Below, piece after piece: positions 51,535-60,053 of a stretch of DNA of 64,000 bases. Under the pieces are notes generated by a model. The model searched no databases. It had not been told where the DNA came from and saw nothing but the letters and a program-made list of their open reading frames with translations. Origin of the DNA: CAZRCG01 sp964598565 (GTDB lineage: Bacteria > Bdellovibrionota > UBA2394). Location of the stretch: positions 1-64,000 of the forward strand of contig CAZRCG010000010.1 in the NCBI GenBank assembly GCA_964598565.1, given 5' to 3'. The translations under genes were made by a program, and so were the position numbers. The stretch's first letter is position 1, and each line of letters begins with the position of its first letter.

Positions 51535-53280
51535 TTAGCGCAACGCAGTGCTTTCGGGCAACGGGGATGAGTTAATAAGATGGATCCATTCTTCTGCCGC
51601 GATGAGCGTTTGGTCGAGACTGCCGATGGAAAAGCGACCGTGAAAGTCAGCCCAAGCGGGATGGGCCAAAGTCTGACGTCTAAACGGCGCGAAGCGTCTC
51701 GTTTCGAGAACAATGGGCGCTACACGGGGCCCAGCGGCTATCATAAGGGCCTCGGGTAAGTCGGTTGCTCGTTGATTGTGACTCAAGTTAGATAAAAGAA
51801 TATCGGGTTTGACACCGTCGCGCTGTGGGCTGACGCCATCAATGCCATAATACTGAAACGTGGTAAGCATCGGGGCTGACTGAGCCCACCCGTCGACAAC
51901 TTGTCTTTGACCAATGCCTTTGCCGTAAGTTTTAGAACCTATAAGAATGGCCCGCTCGAGAGACTGAAGACTATAGGCTAAAATCTCAGAAGCCGAGGCC
52001 GACTGGTCATCGATCAATACAATAAGTGGATTCTGAGTACGAGTGACGAGCCGAGTGTCTTTGGGAGCTGAGATGGGATGACTTATACCAGGAGTTGAGA
52101 AATGGGATTCGTCTACGACTTCAGCTGTTATAAGATCTAGGCTCTGACGAGAGCGAAACTTACCGAGAGGTGACTGACCCACAAAGAGGCGAGCGATCAG
52201 AACCATCTCGAAGACGCTACCCCCAGGATTGCCCTGCAAATCCAATATAATGGGTTGTTTGTCATCGATGGATTCCAAAACTTTCGACACCCCTAGAGCG
52301 GCTCCGTGGTCAAATCCGGTGAGTGCGATATAGGTATGAGATGCCTTTATCTGCGCAAACACCAAAGACATTTTTTGAGATGCACTTTCTAATAAGACGT
52401 CTTTGAACTCTGTGCCGCGAAGTACTCTCGCTAAAATATAAGGCTGGTAAACTGCTTTGATGGCCTTAGTTAGTTTTCGAAAATCTTTCGGATTTTGCCC
52501 CCACTCATCGAGGCTAATGACGGGCGGTGGGCTTCTAAGATCTTTGAACGGAAAACTCATGCCGACGATTTTATCGCCACGTATCAGCGGGCTCTCGGGT
52601 AGGCTCAGCGTCACCAAAAAAGCGAATGAGTTCTTTGAACTAGGCTCACGGACAACTCGATAACGGAAGCCATACGAAAAGTTCTCTGTACCGATACGAG
52701 AGTCTGATAAATCTAAATGGCTGAATGAGTCCATCGACCGCAGCAAAGTATCAATATATTCATGATAGATGGTGGGATAGGGATCATAACGATTGTAGGG
52801 TTTACTCAGGTCATCGACACCAGAGTCTAACGGCTCTAAATCCGATACCGTCTCACTGACGAATTGATCGATCTCCTTTAAGAGGGTGCACGATTCGAAG
52901 GTGCTTACGAAGGTCTGTTGAGTGCTTTCGAGATGTAGTTCGGAAAGTCGTTTTTGGGCAGAGCTCACGTTTTTTGGATGAGTCGCAGCATAAACAGGTG
53001 CGATCTTAGAGAACCACTGATGACGGTCTTCGAGAATTTGCAAAAGAGTATCTTGATGAGAGGGTTCAAGCTCGTGTTCGCGGCGCCACAAATGATTGCT
53101 AAAAAATATTCGAGCTAATTGTTTTGTGGAATGGCAAAGAGTGGCTTCAAGGGTTGCGTCAAACGTACGCGACTCGGGTGACGATGAATTACACGCCGAT
53201 AGAGAAGCGAGCAATCCTGCCAGAATGCTGGTGAACATGAAGCGAGATCTGGCGACCATGACTTGAGGAAAGACTATCAA
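51535..53280 (-). CDS. S41-family (C-terminal-processing-like) serine protease lipoprotein
   Basis: TTG at 53280 is preceded by AAGGAG 4 nt upstream; ATG codons at 53259 and 53238 are alternatives. In each case a lipoprotein signal results, ILAGLLASLSAC. The S41 catalytic region is in the second half: PIILDLQGNPGGSVFE, PLIVLIDDQSASASEILAYS with the Ser nucleophile, and LIGSKTYGKGIGQ with the Lys. A clear PDZ domain is not evident; the N-terminal 200 residues are helical. It acts on envelope proteins. It is the middle gene of a three-gene minus-strand operon with speA downstream, a combination without obvious metabolic logic. Confidence 0.88.
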   Translation of the reverse strand: MIVFPQVMVARSRFMFTSILAGLLASLSACNSSSPESRTFDATLEATLCHSTKQLARIFFSNHLWRREHELEPSHQDTLLQILEDRHQWFSKIAPVYAATHPKNVSSAQKRLSELHLESTQQTFVSTFESCTLLKEIDQFVSETVSDLEPLDSGVDDLSKPYNRYDPYPTIYHEYIDTLLRSMDSFSHLDLSDSRIGTENFSYGFRYRVVREPSSKNSFAFLVTLSLPESPLIRGDKIVGMSFPFKDLRSPPPVISLDEWGQNPKDFRKLTKAIKAVYQPYILARVLRGTEFKDVLLESASQKMSLVFAQIKASHTYIALTGFDHGAALGVSKVLESIDDKQPIILDLQGNPGGSVFEMVLIARLFVGQSPLGKFRSRQSLDLITAEVVDESHFSTPGISHPISAPKDTRLVTRTQNPLIVLIDDQSASASEILAYSLQSLERAILIGSKTYGKGIGQRQVVDGWAQSAPMLTTFQYYGIDGVSPQRDGVKPDILLSNLSHNQRATDLPEALMIAAGPRVAPIVLETRRFAPFRRQTLAHPAWADFHGRFSIGSLDQTLIAAEEWIHLINSSPLPESTALR

Positions 53281-53290
53281 GGGGCTCCTT

Positions 53291-54148
53291 TTAGCATTCT
53301 TGATGATTCTTCGAAAGGTCTGCGCACAAATGACGGACCACTACCGAATAGATCGGAAATCGCCTTTTAATCCACGGATTTTCTTGGAATTTTTCAATAT
53401 AATAGGTGGGCATCGCGGTAGACCACTTTGTGGGCACTGTATCTTCCAGTAGCTTCAGAGATAGGTCCAGCTCTTCCTGCCCCTGATGAAATAAGACGAT
53501 GCTCGAGGTAGACGAAAAAAGCTTTCGATAAAATGCCCTAGGATCAAAGGCCTTGAGCGAGAGACCATCCCGGCGATGAAGGTCTTCGACAATATAAGGA
53601 AAGAGGCAAAAAACGAGATCCCATCTTTCTTCGTCATGAGATACGCGAGAGATTTCTCTATTCCAAGGCTCCCAATATTGGCGATGGTCGAGCCAATTAC
53701 CTTGAAAAACCGACACTCGAGAATGCGCCTGCCATTGTTGAGCGAGACTGGCGTGGTAGTGAGCCGCATCTCCTCGTCGAAAGCCATTCCAATACATAGC
53801 GTCCAAACCTGTTTCGAGAGATTCTAGCTCAAAAGAGCCTGAAATTTTCGAGCTGAGCAGTCGACCAAGAGCCATCGCGTAGGGAAAGTGACGTGAGCCA
53901 ATGTCGAGCGCGCGGTAGGGAGCGCTGGTTTTGAAAAAATTTTCAGGCCACTTCATAGTATCGAATATCCAAGCATACAGAAGCGCCGTTCTTAAATGGG
54001 GCTCGCTTACCTGTCGGGCGAAGTGATATGGAAAGAGCAACTGCTGCCGAACAAGATCTTCATCGGTATTCGATTCGTGATATCCTGAGCGAAGGCGAGG
54101 CATAAAACGACGAAGTTGAATTGAAATATCGTTCCACGAAGGGATCAT
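53291..54148 (-). CDS. Methyltransferase-like hypothetical protein
   Basis: The 285-aa protein has PYRALDIGSRHFPYAMALGR, which looks like SAM motif I (here DIGS instead of DxGxG), followed by an acidic strand end (LESLETGLD) and later VFQGNWLDH and WDLVFCLFPYIVED, the positions of motifs III and IV. Together these fit a class I methyltransferase-like Rossmann fold with weak motif conservation. It may be active or a remnant family; the substrate is unknown. It is the first gene of the operon with the S41 protease and speA, 10 nt upstream of the former. Confidence 0.6.
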   Translation of the reverse strand: MIPSWNDISIQLRRFMPRLRSGYHESNTDEDLVRQQLLFPYHFARQVSEPHLRTALLYAWIFDTMKWPENFFKTSAPYRALDIGSRHFPYAMALGRLLSSKISGSFELESLETGLDAMYWNGFRRGDAAHYHASLAQQWQAHSRVSVFQGNWLDHRQYWEPWNREISRVSHDEERWDLVFCLFPYIVEDLHRRDGLSLKAFDPRAFYRKLFSSTSSIVLFHQGQEELDLSLKLLEDTVPTKWSTAMPTYYIEKFQENPWIKRRFPIYSVVVRHLCADLSKNHQEC

Positions 54149-54192
54149 TTTTTCACTTTGACCGAAACACCATCTTCGGTTCTCTTAAAGAT

Positions 54193-54456
54193 ATGAAACG
54201 AGCGATCATCGCACTTGTAGTGGTTGGAGCCTTTATAGGCATTACGCTGAAAATGATGAAACTGGGAAATGTCGAATGCGAGGTCTGCATAAATTTTAAC
54301 GGCCAACATCAGTGCGCTCATGCGACAGGTCCAGATCAGTCATCAGCTCTTGAAGAGGCTCATCGAAGTGCCTGCTCCGTCGTGGCGGGAGGTGTGACGG
54401 AAACTCTCGAGTGCGATCGAAGTCCTGCACTCAGCACTAAATGCTCATCGCCTTAA
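54193..54456 (+). CDS. Small exported cysteine-containing protein
   Basis: ATG 54193 gives MKRAIIALVVVGAFIGITLK, an N-terminal signal or anchor, followed by a 65-residue domain with six cysteines (CEVCINFNGQHQCAH, SACSVVAGG, LECDRS, TKCSSP). AEL-like helical spacing around QSSALEEAHRSAC suggests a small disulfide-stabilised fold. No family recognised. Its 3' end overlaps that of mdh by 20 bp in convergent orientation, and its 5' end is divergent from the methyltransferase-like gene, 44 nt away. Confidence 0.6.
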   Translation: MKRAIIALVVVGAFIGITLKMMKLGNVECEVCINFNGQHQCAHATGPDQSSALEEAHRSACSVVAGGVTETLECDRSPALSTKCSSP

Positions 54457-55381
54457 CCGCATCAACCAAGACTTGAACAGCATTTTTTGAACCATCTAGC
54501 AGAGTTTTTTCATCAGCCGTCAAAGGAATCTCAATAATTTTTTCAATACCCTTCGCTCCTAAAACAACAGGAACTCCGAGGTAGATATCTTTATAGCCAT
54601 AAGATCCATTCAGATAGGCGCATACAGGGCGTATTTTCTTTTGATCTTTAAGAATAGCTTCGGCCATCTCAACCGACGCTGCCGCGGGCGCATAGTACGC
54701 CGAGCCAGTTTTTAGAAAGTTTACAATTTCAGCGCCGCCATTCTTGGCGCGCTCAACAATTTTCTTCAGAGTTTCTGGTTCGACGAAGTGCGATACGGGA
54801 ATTCCTTGAACCGTCGTATAACGAGTCAACGGTACCATCGTATCTCCATGGCCGCCTAAGAGCAGGGCTTGAATATCTTCGGGGCTGCAACCAATCTCCA
54901 TGGCCAGAAAGCTTCGGTAGCGTGCGGTATCTAAAACTCCGGCCATTCCCATAACTCGCTCGGCGGGAAAACCGCTCGCATCTTTAGCTACATGGCACAT
55001 AACGTCGAGAGGATTGCTCACAACGATTAAAATAGAGTGAGGAGAAAACTGAATAACTTGTTTGGTTACAGACCGCACAATGCCGGCATTAGTTTTTAGT
55101 AGATCGTCTCGGCTCATACCGGGCTTTCTAGGAATACCCGCTGTGATAATGACCACGTCAGAATTAGCAGTGGCTTCGTAAGCGTTGGTTCCGGTCACCG
55201 AAACCGAATTGTTTTCAACAGGCATCGATTCGTAAATATCGAGAGCCTTTCCTTGAGGAATGCCCTCTGCAATATCGACCAAAACAATATCGCCAAGTTC
55301 TTTAAGAGCGCAGAGATGAGCGGCCGTCGCTCCCACATTCCCGGCACCAATTACAGAAATTTTTGAGCGTCTAAGTGTCAT
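54437..55381 (-). CDS. mdh: Malate dehydrogenase (LDH-like type)
   Basis: The 314-aa protein converts malate to oxaloacetate with NAD. KISVIGAGNVGATAAHLCAL is the NAD motif with an acidic residue at the beta-2 end (VDIAEG), RKPGMSRDDLLKTN holds the substrate arginines, VSNPLDVM and GGHGDTMVPL the catalytic Asp/His region. Residues match the LDH-like bacterial MDH. A longer frame starts at 55444, but TTGCCG (55417-55412) and TACACT (55393-55388) form a promoter with an 18-bp spacer ending 6 nt before ATG 55381, which supports the shorter start and a leaderless message. Confidence 0.93.
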   Translation of the reverse strand: MTLRRSKISVIGAGNVGATAAHLCALKELGDIVLVDIAEGIPQGKALDIYESMPVENNSVSVTGTNAYEATANSDVVIITAGIPRKPGMSRDDLLKTNAGIVRSVTKQVIQFSPHSILIVVSNPLDVMCHVAKDASGFPAERVMGMAGVLDTARYRSFLAMEIGCSPEDIQALLLGGHGDTMVPLTRYTTVQGIPVSHFVEPETLKKIVERAKNGGAEIVNFLKTGSAYYAPAAASVEMAEAILKDQKKIRPVCAYLNGSYGYKDIYLGVPVVLGAKGIEKIIEIPLTADEKTLLDGSKNAVQVLVDAVKAMSI

Positions 55382-55387
55382 GGGTTT

Positions 55388-55417
55388 AGTGTAGGGAACA
55401 ATCTTGTCAGACGGCAA
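55388..55417 (-). promoter_or_regulatory. Putative promoter of mdh
   Basis: TTGCCG at 55417-55412 and TACACT at 55393-55388 with 18 bp between. The -10 ends 6 nt before ATG 55381. If used, it would exclude the in-frame ATG at 55444. Confidence 0.5.
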
Positions 55418-55591
55418 GAATCCTCCACGAGAAATTTTAGCCATGAGAGATTCTATTCGGATAGATCATAAAATTTCGTTGCGAGTGGGCTCAGAACGCG
55501 AAGCGACCCAAGCGCCAACGTTGGCATGGGGCATGCACTCTCAAGGCCATGAGAGGGGGCCCCGGCGGCCGGACACCCCTATAGAGGCTTT

Positions 55592-56644
55592 ATGAACACT
55601 TTGATGCGCAAAACACGAAACCTAGAGTCTGCAAATATTGCAGAGATAAGTCGGCAGGGTGATATAAATCGTACCAAGTCGAGGGTCTTACTGTCGGAAC
55701 TTCAGCACTTTCATTGGAGCGGTACCGTGGAGCTGAGATCGGGTGAACGTCTCAAACGTCTTCATCTGGTGAAGGGCAGGGTGGTTCGAATTCAGTCCAA
55801 TCTCTCCTCAGAACTCTATGGATCTATTTTAGAGACTCATCTCGCTGTACCCCGAGCCGATCTTGACGAAGCCCTTCGTCTTCAGCGTGAACTCTTTCCC
55901 AATATGAAAGTTGGGGATATTCTGAAAAATCATCTGTCAGAACGTCGACCTAAGTTGACTGAGCTACTCTCTGACGAGGGTTTGAAGCTTGCCGAGCGTC
56001 TGCAGTTTGTGAATAGCTTGATTCAGGCGCTTACCTGGGTGAGCGGATCATTTCTTTTAAATCCCGCCAAAGCAAAAGAAGCGGGTGATTCGGCCCTATG
56101 TTCCATCGATATTTCGGAGGCCTTAAATGACTTGCTCGATTTTCAGACTCGAGAGTCGTTGGCCGTTTTTTCATCTCTCCCTCTATGGCCTGAGCAGGTG
56201 GGACAGGTCGCACTGAGCCGCTATGCCTTGTGGAATATCTTGGCGAGCCTTCGAACTCGATCGCTTAGTGGAGTGTTATTGATTCGAAAAGATCAGAAAC
56301 TCTACGAGATTGTTGTGAAGCAGGGTTTGCCTATGATTCTGTATGAAGGGACCTTTGCGAAACCTAGACAATCGATTGTTGTGCGGCACGCTGGGCAAGA
56401 CCACGAAGAGTTTTTTCAAGATCAAATATTTCACCTTTTAAGTTTTACGACGGGATCAGCCTACTTTCGTTCGTTCGATAGTTCATCCGGTGGTGGTGCG
56501 GTGGTGCCGGCTTCCATGGAGATCGTCGAATCCACGGCCATTTTACCTGAGGCCGAACTGAGTATTGACGAAGTATCAAGCGTACAAGGGCTTGTGCCCC
56601 AGTGGCGAAAGAATCTTCTTCGATTATTCTCCTGGCGACGTTAA
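55592..56644 (+). CDS. DUF4388-like protein (PatA-type N-terminal domain)
   Basis: The 350-aa protein has two similar parts: residues 30-110 (LSELQHFHWSGTVELRSGER then LKRLHLVKGRVVRIQSN) and 205-300 (LRTRSLSGVLLIRKDQKLYE then IVVKQGLPMILYEG). These resemble the DUF4388 pattern (loss of a 'L..l....TG.L.v....~~~i.f~~G~iv.a' block), which is common in Deltaproteobacteria and linked to signalling. No output domain is seen. The gene converges on the sigma factor gene with 21-bp overlap of coding ends. A role in gene control or motility signalling is a guess. Confidence 0.6.
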   Translation: MNTLMRKTRNLESANIAEISRQGDINRTKSRVLLSELQHFHWSGTVELRSGERLKRLHLVKGRVVRIQSNLSSELYGSILETHLAVPRADLDEALRLQRELFPNMKVGDILKNHLSERRPKLTELLSDEGLKLAERLQFVNSLIQALTWVSGSFLLNPAKAKEAGDSALCSIDISEALNDLLDFQTRESLAVFSSLPLWPEQVGQVALSRYALWNILASLRTRSLSGVLLIRKDQKLYEIVVKQGLPMILYEGTFAKPRQSIVVRHAGQDHEEFFQDQIFHLLSFTTGSAYFRSFDSSSGGGAVVPASMEIVESTAILPEAELSIDEVSSVQGLVPQWRKNLLRLFSWRR

Positions 56645-57598
56645 ACCTTTATGCTTTGAGCGGTAGGGTGCAGCCATAAAACGAGCATTGGCTTTCATAT
56701 AGTCTCTCAATTTTTCCAAGACTCGAGCTTCAATCTGTCGTACTCGCTCTCTGGTGATGGAATAGGTCTCGCCAATTTCTTGAAGCGTTTTTGGGCTTTC
56801 CGCTCTCAAACGTTCTCGAAATATGAGCAGTTCTTTACCTGCCAACGAGCGTTCAAAAGTATTCAGTCGTTCAATGAACTCGCCGCGAATTTCTCGATCA
56901 GCGAGAGCATCATCGATATCTTGCGAGGGATCTCGCAAGATCTGGAGTAGGGAATTTCCTTCAGAAGAGTCGCTTTGCAGGGGGGAATTTAATGAGACAT
57001 CTCGTCCTGACAAGCGCTGGGACATCTCGACGACTTCTCTTTCTTTGACCTGAAGTCGGTCAGCCAGCAACTTGGGTTCTGGGCTCAATCCTTGCGCCTC
57101 AAGTCGATTTTTCTCTTTCTGAAGTCGATAAAATAATGAGCGCTGCGCTTTGGTGGTGCCTACCTTAACGAGCGAGAAATTTTTCAGAACGAAGGCCCGT
57201 ATATAAGCCTTGATCCAATAGCTGGCGTACGACGAAAGTTTGGCACCTTTCTCAGGATCAAATTCTTTAACCGCTTGAAGCAAGCCGACATTGCCCTCTT
57301 GAATAAGATCGAGAAGATGAATGCCAGTTCGAGAATATTCGTAAGCAATTTTTACAACGAGCCTAAGATTGGCCAGTATGAGAATTTTGGCTTTCTGAGG
57401 GTCGTGATCAACGAGGTACCCTTCGGCGATCTCGCGCTCTTTTTCAGGGCTGAGCAGGGGATAGTCTTTGATGCTTTGAAGGTAGAGCTGAAGGGCTTCT
57501 GTTTTAGACGGAACGATGGCGCTAGGCGCTAAAGGCACTGGAAAAGCAGAGTCGGCCTTCGATGTTTCCGTGCTGACTTTCTTCGACCGCGGCGCCAT
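56624..57598 (-). CDS. rpoH: RNA polymerase sigma factor, sigma-32 (RpoH) type
   Basis: The 324-aa protein has region 1.2/2 (LQLYLQSIKDYPLLSPEKER, LILANLRLVVKIAYEYSRTG, LLDLIQEGNVGLLQAVKEFD), region 2.3/2.4 (SYASYWIKAYIRAFVLKNF), a segment KAQRSLFYRLQKEKNRLE at the place of the RpoH box, and region 4 (KTLQEIGETYSITRERVRQIEAR). This is the RpoH branch of group 3 factors, though the box is not an exact match to Q-R/K-K/R-L-F-F-N-L-R. AAGGTAGG lies about 8 nt upstream of the ATG. It is co-directional with an M48-like degenerate gene ending 9 nt upstream. Confidence 0.87.
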   Translation of the reverse strand: MAPRSKKVSTETSKADSAFPVPLAPSAIVPSKTEALQLYLQSIKDYPLLSPEKEREIAEGYLVDHDPQKAKILILANLRLVVKIAYEYSRTGIHLLDLIQEGNVGLLQAVKEFDPEKGAKLSSYASYWIKAYIRAFVLKNFSLVKVGTTKAQRSLFYRLQKEKNRLEAQGLSPEPKLLADRLQVKEREVVEMSQRLSGRDVSLNSPLQSDSSEGNSLLQILRDPSQDIDDALADREIRGEFIERLNTFERSLAGKELLIFRERLRAESPKTLQEIGETYSITRERVRQIEARVLEKLRDYMKANARFMAAPYRSKHKGLTSPGE

Positions 57599-57607
57599 GA
57601 TAAAAAC

Positions 57608-58297
57608 CTACCTTGCAGCAGCCTGCTGAGCAAGATATCGGCTTATCGATTGTTCTCTCTCGGCTGGCGATGGCCAGGTGGCGAGAAGCGACGGCCCTAG
57701 CATGGACAATCCAGCCCACCACGAGCCGCCTATTCTGTTCTGTGTCGTTTCCTTAAGTCGCTCAATAACGGTTTGCCACGCTGCAGCATCCCCGAGTGCT
57801 AATACCGTCTCGCGGTCACTTGCTCGAATCTGTGGTTTAAAAAAAAGCCGTTCGAGGGGGGAGGAATAAAAATCGACAAAGCCCAGCCACAACAAAAGAG
57901 CCTCCTGCTCGCGAGTGGTCAAACCCTGCCAAACATAAGAGCACGCGTAAACATAAAAGTTCTTGCCTCGTCTTAATCCAACAATATCGGCTCCCGTAGA
58001 ATTGGCACCCGTTCTGTCGCTGCCGACCATGGCTCCTACAGTGCTCGCATCAGTCCTAACGCTGCCGCCCATCGTGGCACCCATAGCATTAGCATCCTTC
58101 CTGCTGCTGCCGCCCATCGTGGCCGATGTATTCTTAAAAAAATAGAGATTCACATGGTATCGAAATCGGGCCTCGAATCGAAGGCTCGCCTCACCGGCCG
58201 AAGAGGTCGCGCCTTCAGAGCGCAGCTGAAGTAATAAAATGATGATCGAGGGCGCAAACCAAAGTGCCGCGAGCAGCGCTACTATGAGCCAAAGCAT
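57608..58297 (-). CDS. Membrane-anchored M48-like protein lacking the zinc site
   Basis: A membrane helix at residues 3-25 is followed by RFEARFRYHVNLYF and a 45-residue insert of three imperfect 14-15-aa repeats (TMGGSSRKDANAMGA, TMGGSVRTDASTVGA, MVGSDRTGANSTGA). The remainder aligns in order with the M48 (HtpX/Oma1-like) pattern: NFYVYACSYVWQG before LTTREQEALLLWLGFVDFYS (where HELGH should be, here LWLGF), RASDRETVLALGDAAAW (the E...AD region without Glu) and LATWPSPAEREQSI (the 'HPp..eRi' end). All zinc ligands are gone, so a pseudoprotease is likely. It is upstream of rpoH by 9 nt. Assignment is by motif order only. Confidence 0.55.
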   Translation of the reverse strand: MLWLIVALLAALWFAPSIIILLLQLRSEGATSSAGEASLRFEARFRYHVNLYFFKNTSATMGGSSRKDANAMGATMGGSVRTDASTVGAMVGSDRTGANSTGADIVGLRRGKNFYVYACSYVWQGLTTREQEALLLWLGFVDFYSSPLERLFFKPQIRASDRETVLALGDAAAWQTVIERLKETTQNRIGGSWWAGLSMLGPSLLATWPSPAEREQSISRYLAQQAAAR

Positions 58298-58371
58298 AAG
58301 CGTATCTTTGATGGCTTTTCGTTAAATGGCAAGACTTGGGGTATCTTTCACGGGAGGTGGACCACCCCAGC

Positions 58372-59400
58372 TTAGAGCGTAACGTAGATCTCTATTTTTT
58401 TTGGGCCGTAAAACTGAATCGCCATCAAGCGATTGTGTTCAGAACACAGCACCCTCATATTATCTGTATCGGTTTTGCCCCCTGCCGCCAACGGCTTGCA
58501 ATGTTCAAACTCCAACCTGAAGCGACTCTCACATCGACGATGGCTCAGCCGATCTTTATATTCACATCGACCTCCCGCTCGTTCCCACACAGTATGTCGA
58601 ATCGCCTTTGGTATATAGCGGGATTGGGATTGAATCTGGGATTGGGGCTGAGAGAGAGCTACTTGCTGAGAGGTTGAAGCACGCCCTATCTGGGACGGGG
58701 GTGCCTCTTGATTGCCGGCGTAAGTTTCGCCCGTCGTGACTGCGGCCGGAAAAGGTGAATTTTGAGGAAATGGCTCTCTGGATGCCTTATAACTGACCTC
58801 ATCTTCAGATTTACGTTTCACCGTATTCTTGTCTTTGGCCTCCTTAAGCAAGCGCTTTACTCCCGCTTCAAAAACCTCCGACAGGGCGATAGATTTTATG
58901 GCCCTTAGCTCATCCAATAAATCACTGACCTCTTTCGATACTACAAACTTTAGTTCTCGAAGTTCAGCGGATAGGAGTCTCTCTTTATCTTTAGGTTTCT
59001 CAACAGGCTGTTCACTCTGCGCCACCAAAACCACTTCCACTTCTCGTTTCGATTTATGCTTACACTGAGCAATGAGCTTGCTGGTTTTCTCTGATTGCCA
59101 TTTGGTTGGGCTGACTTTTGATTCTTGATAAAGAAAGCGATTGATCTGAGCTGCCGTAGTCATCGAAAGCTCACCCTCTTCGATATGTTTTTTTACTTCA
59201 GGCGCTTTCTTAAGGAGGCGCATGGCGTGAATGCGTTCTGAGGCTTGCGACTCACTATAGTGGAGTTCTTTGACCACAAACTCCCACAGTGAACTGTAAG
59301 CTCTCACGCTGTAGAGCCTTCTTGATTCCACTTCGGCCTGGTTCTTATATACGTTGACATCGTAGAGGTGTGTTAGAAGCGAAGCGTCGAAGCATCTCAT
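58372..59400 (-). CDS. HNH endonuclease, Bdellovibrio-type
   Basis: The N-terminal half (VESRRLYSVRAYSSLWEFVV, KELHYSESQASERIHAMRLL) is the helical domain found in HNH proteins abundant in Bdellovibrio. The central linker is Ser/Gln-rich. The C-terminal HNH motif is RYIPKAIRHTVWERAGGRCE followed by RLEFEHCKPLAAGGKTDTDN and LCSEHNRL, with the histidines and the zinc-type Cys-x-Cys arrangement. The open frame extends to a GTG at 59472, but family similarity begins at ATG 59400. Upstream DNA carries repeated TGAGAT motifs. Function is probably DNA cleavage linked to mobile elements or defence, unproven. Confidence 0.85.
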   Translation of the reverse strand: MRCFDASLLTHLYDVNVYKNQAEVESRRLYSVRAYSSLWEFVVKELHYSESQASERIHAMRLLKKAPEVKKHIEEGELSMTTAAQINRFLYQESKVSPTKWQSEKTSKLIAQCKHKSKREVEVVLVAQSEQPVEKPKDKERLLSAELRELKFVVSKEVSDLLDELRAIKSIALSEVFEAGVKRLLKEAKDKNTVKRKSEDEVSYKASREPFPQNSPFPAAVTTGETYAGNQEAPPSQIGRASTSQQVALSQPQSQIQSQSRYIPKAIRHTVWERAGGRCEYKDRLSHRRCESRFRLEFEHCKPLAAGGKTDTDNMRVLCSEHNRLMAIQFYGPKKIEIYVTL

Positions 59401-59577
59401 TGCGGTAGCCCTCGCTCGCAGTATTGCGGCGCAATATCTCATTTTCATCAGCCCTCGTCCTGAGCATCTCACTACAGCCGCCCGCGCCCTCCGAATAATC
59501 TCATTCCTTCTTCAGCCTCTCTCGTGTCTGAATTGTTACCAAACGGTTCACGAACAATCTCATTCCTTCTTCGGCCT
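59394..59577 (-). repeat. Short direct repeats (TGAGAT units and a 22-nt pair) at HNH 5' region
   Basis: On the plus strand ATCTCA occurs at 59394, 59436, 59466, 59498 and 59557. Two of the sites are part of a longer copy, AATCTCATTCCTTCTTC plus GCCT (59497-59518 and 59556-59577, one mismatch). The second copy spans the end of the 162-aa gene, so its last codons are duplicated 59 nt downstream. Confidence 0.65.
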
Positions 59578-60048
59578 GACTCGCTCTCGTTCGAGCATCT
59601 CGTATAAGGCCTGGCATTCTTCTCGCCATAGGCTGGCCCTCCAACGGTGAGTAAAGAGCTCAGCCCAATGCGGATTCTCACTGAGAGGATTCTCAAGAAT
59701 ATCAGCCTCTAGAAGATTGAGACGCTCGACTAGAAGGGCCTGCAAGCTATTATCGGTCGTTGATGGAGTCAGATTCTTTCTGCAGTATGAAATTAGGCGA
59801 AGACAGCGTTCGTCATCGAGTCGTTCATTCCATTCAAAGAGTTCATCCCAGTCGTACCAGTGATAGTTGCGTTTGGCGTTCTCTGCAAGATCAGGCGAAG
59901 GCTCTTGCCTGGTGGTGATTTGAAACTCCAGAAGGCGGCGCTGTCTTGAGTCTTGGTAGCGGCAATCAAAGTCGGTTCGAATGGCCGTCGCTACCAATTC
60001 GAGCCGTTCCAAAAAAAATGATGGAATGAATGAGAGGGCCAGTTCCAT
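59560..60048 (-). CDS. Hypothetical protein downstream of Ycf46-type ATPase
   Basis: The 162-aa protein has no family I recognise. It is rich in Trp and Glu/Arg (WYDWDELFEWNERLDDERC, HWAELFTHRWRASLW), looks helical and cytoplasmic. Its ATG follows the AAA ATPase stop by 5 nt, so translation is likely coupled, and it may be an adaptor or partner of the ATPase. The final residues (RERVRPKKE) lie in the duplicated 22-nt segment. Confidence 0.65.
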   Translation of the reverse strand: MELALSFIPSFFLERLELVATAIRTDFDCRYQDSRQRRLLEFQITTRQEPSPDLAENAKRNYHWYDWDELFEWNERLDDERCLRLISYCRKNLTPSTTDNSLQALLVERLNLLEADILENPLSENPHWAELFTHRWRASLWREECQALYEMLERERVRPKKE

Positions 60049-60053
60049 GGTGT

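Noticed and set aside
59497..59577. Repeats considered as a CRISPR array
   Set aside because: Only two longer copies, irregular spacing of the short ones, and no cas genes in the window.
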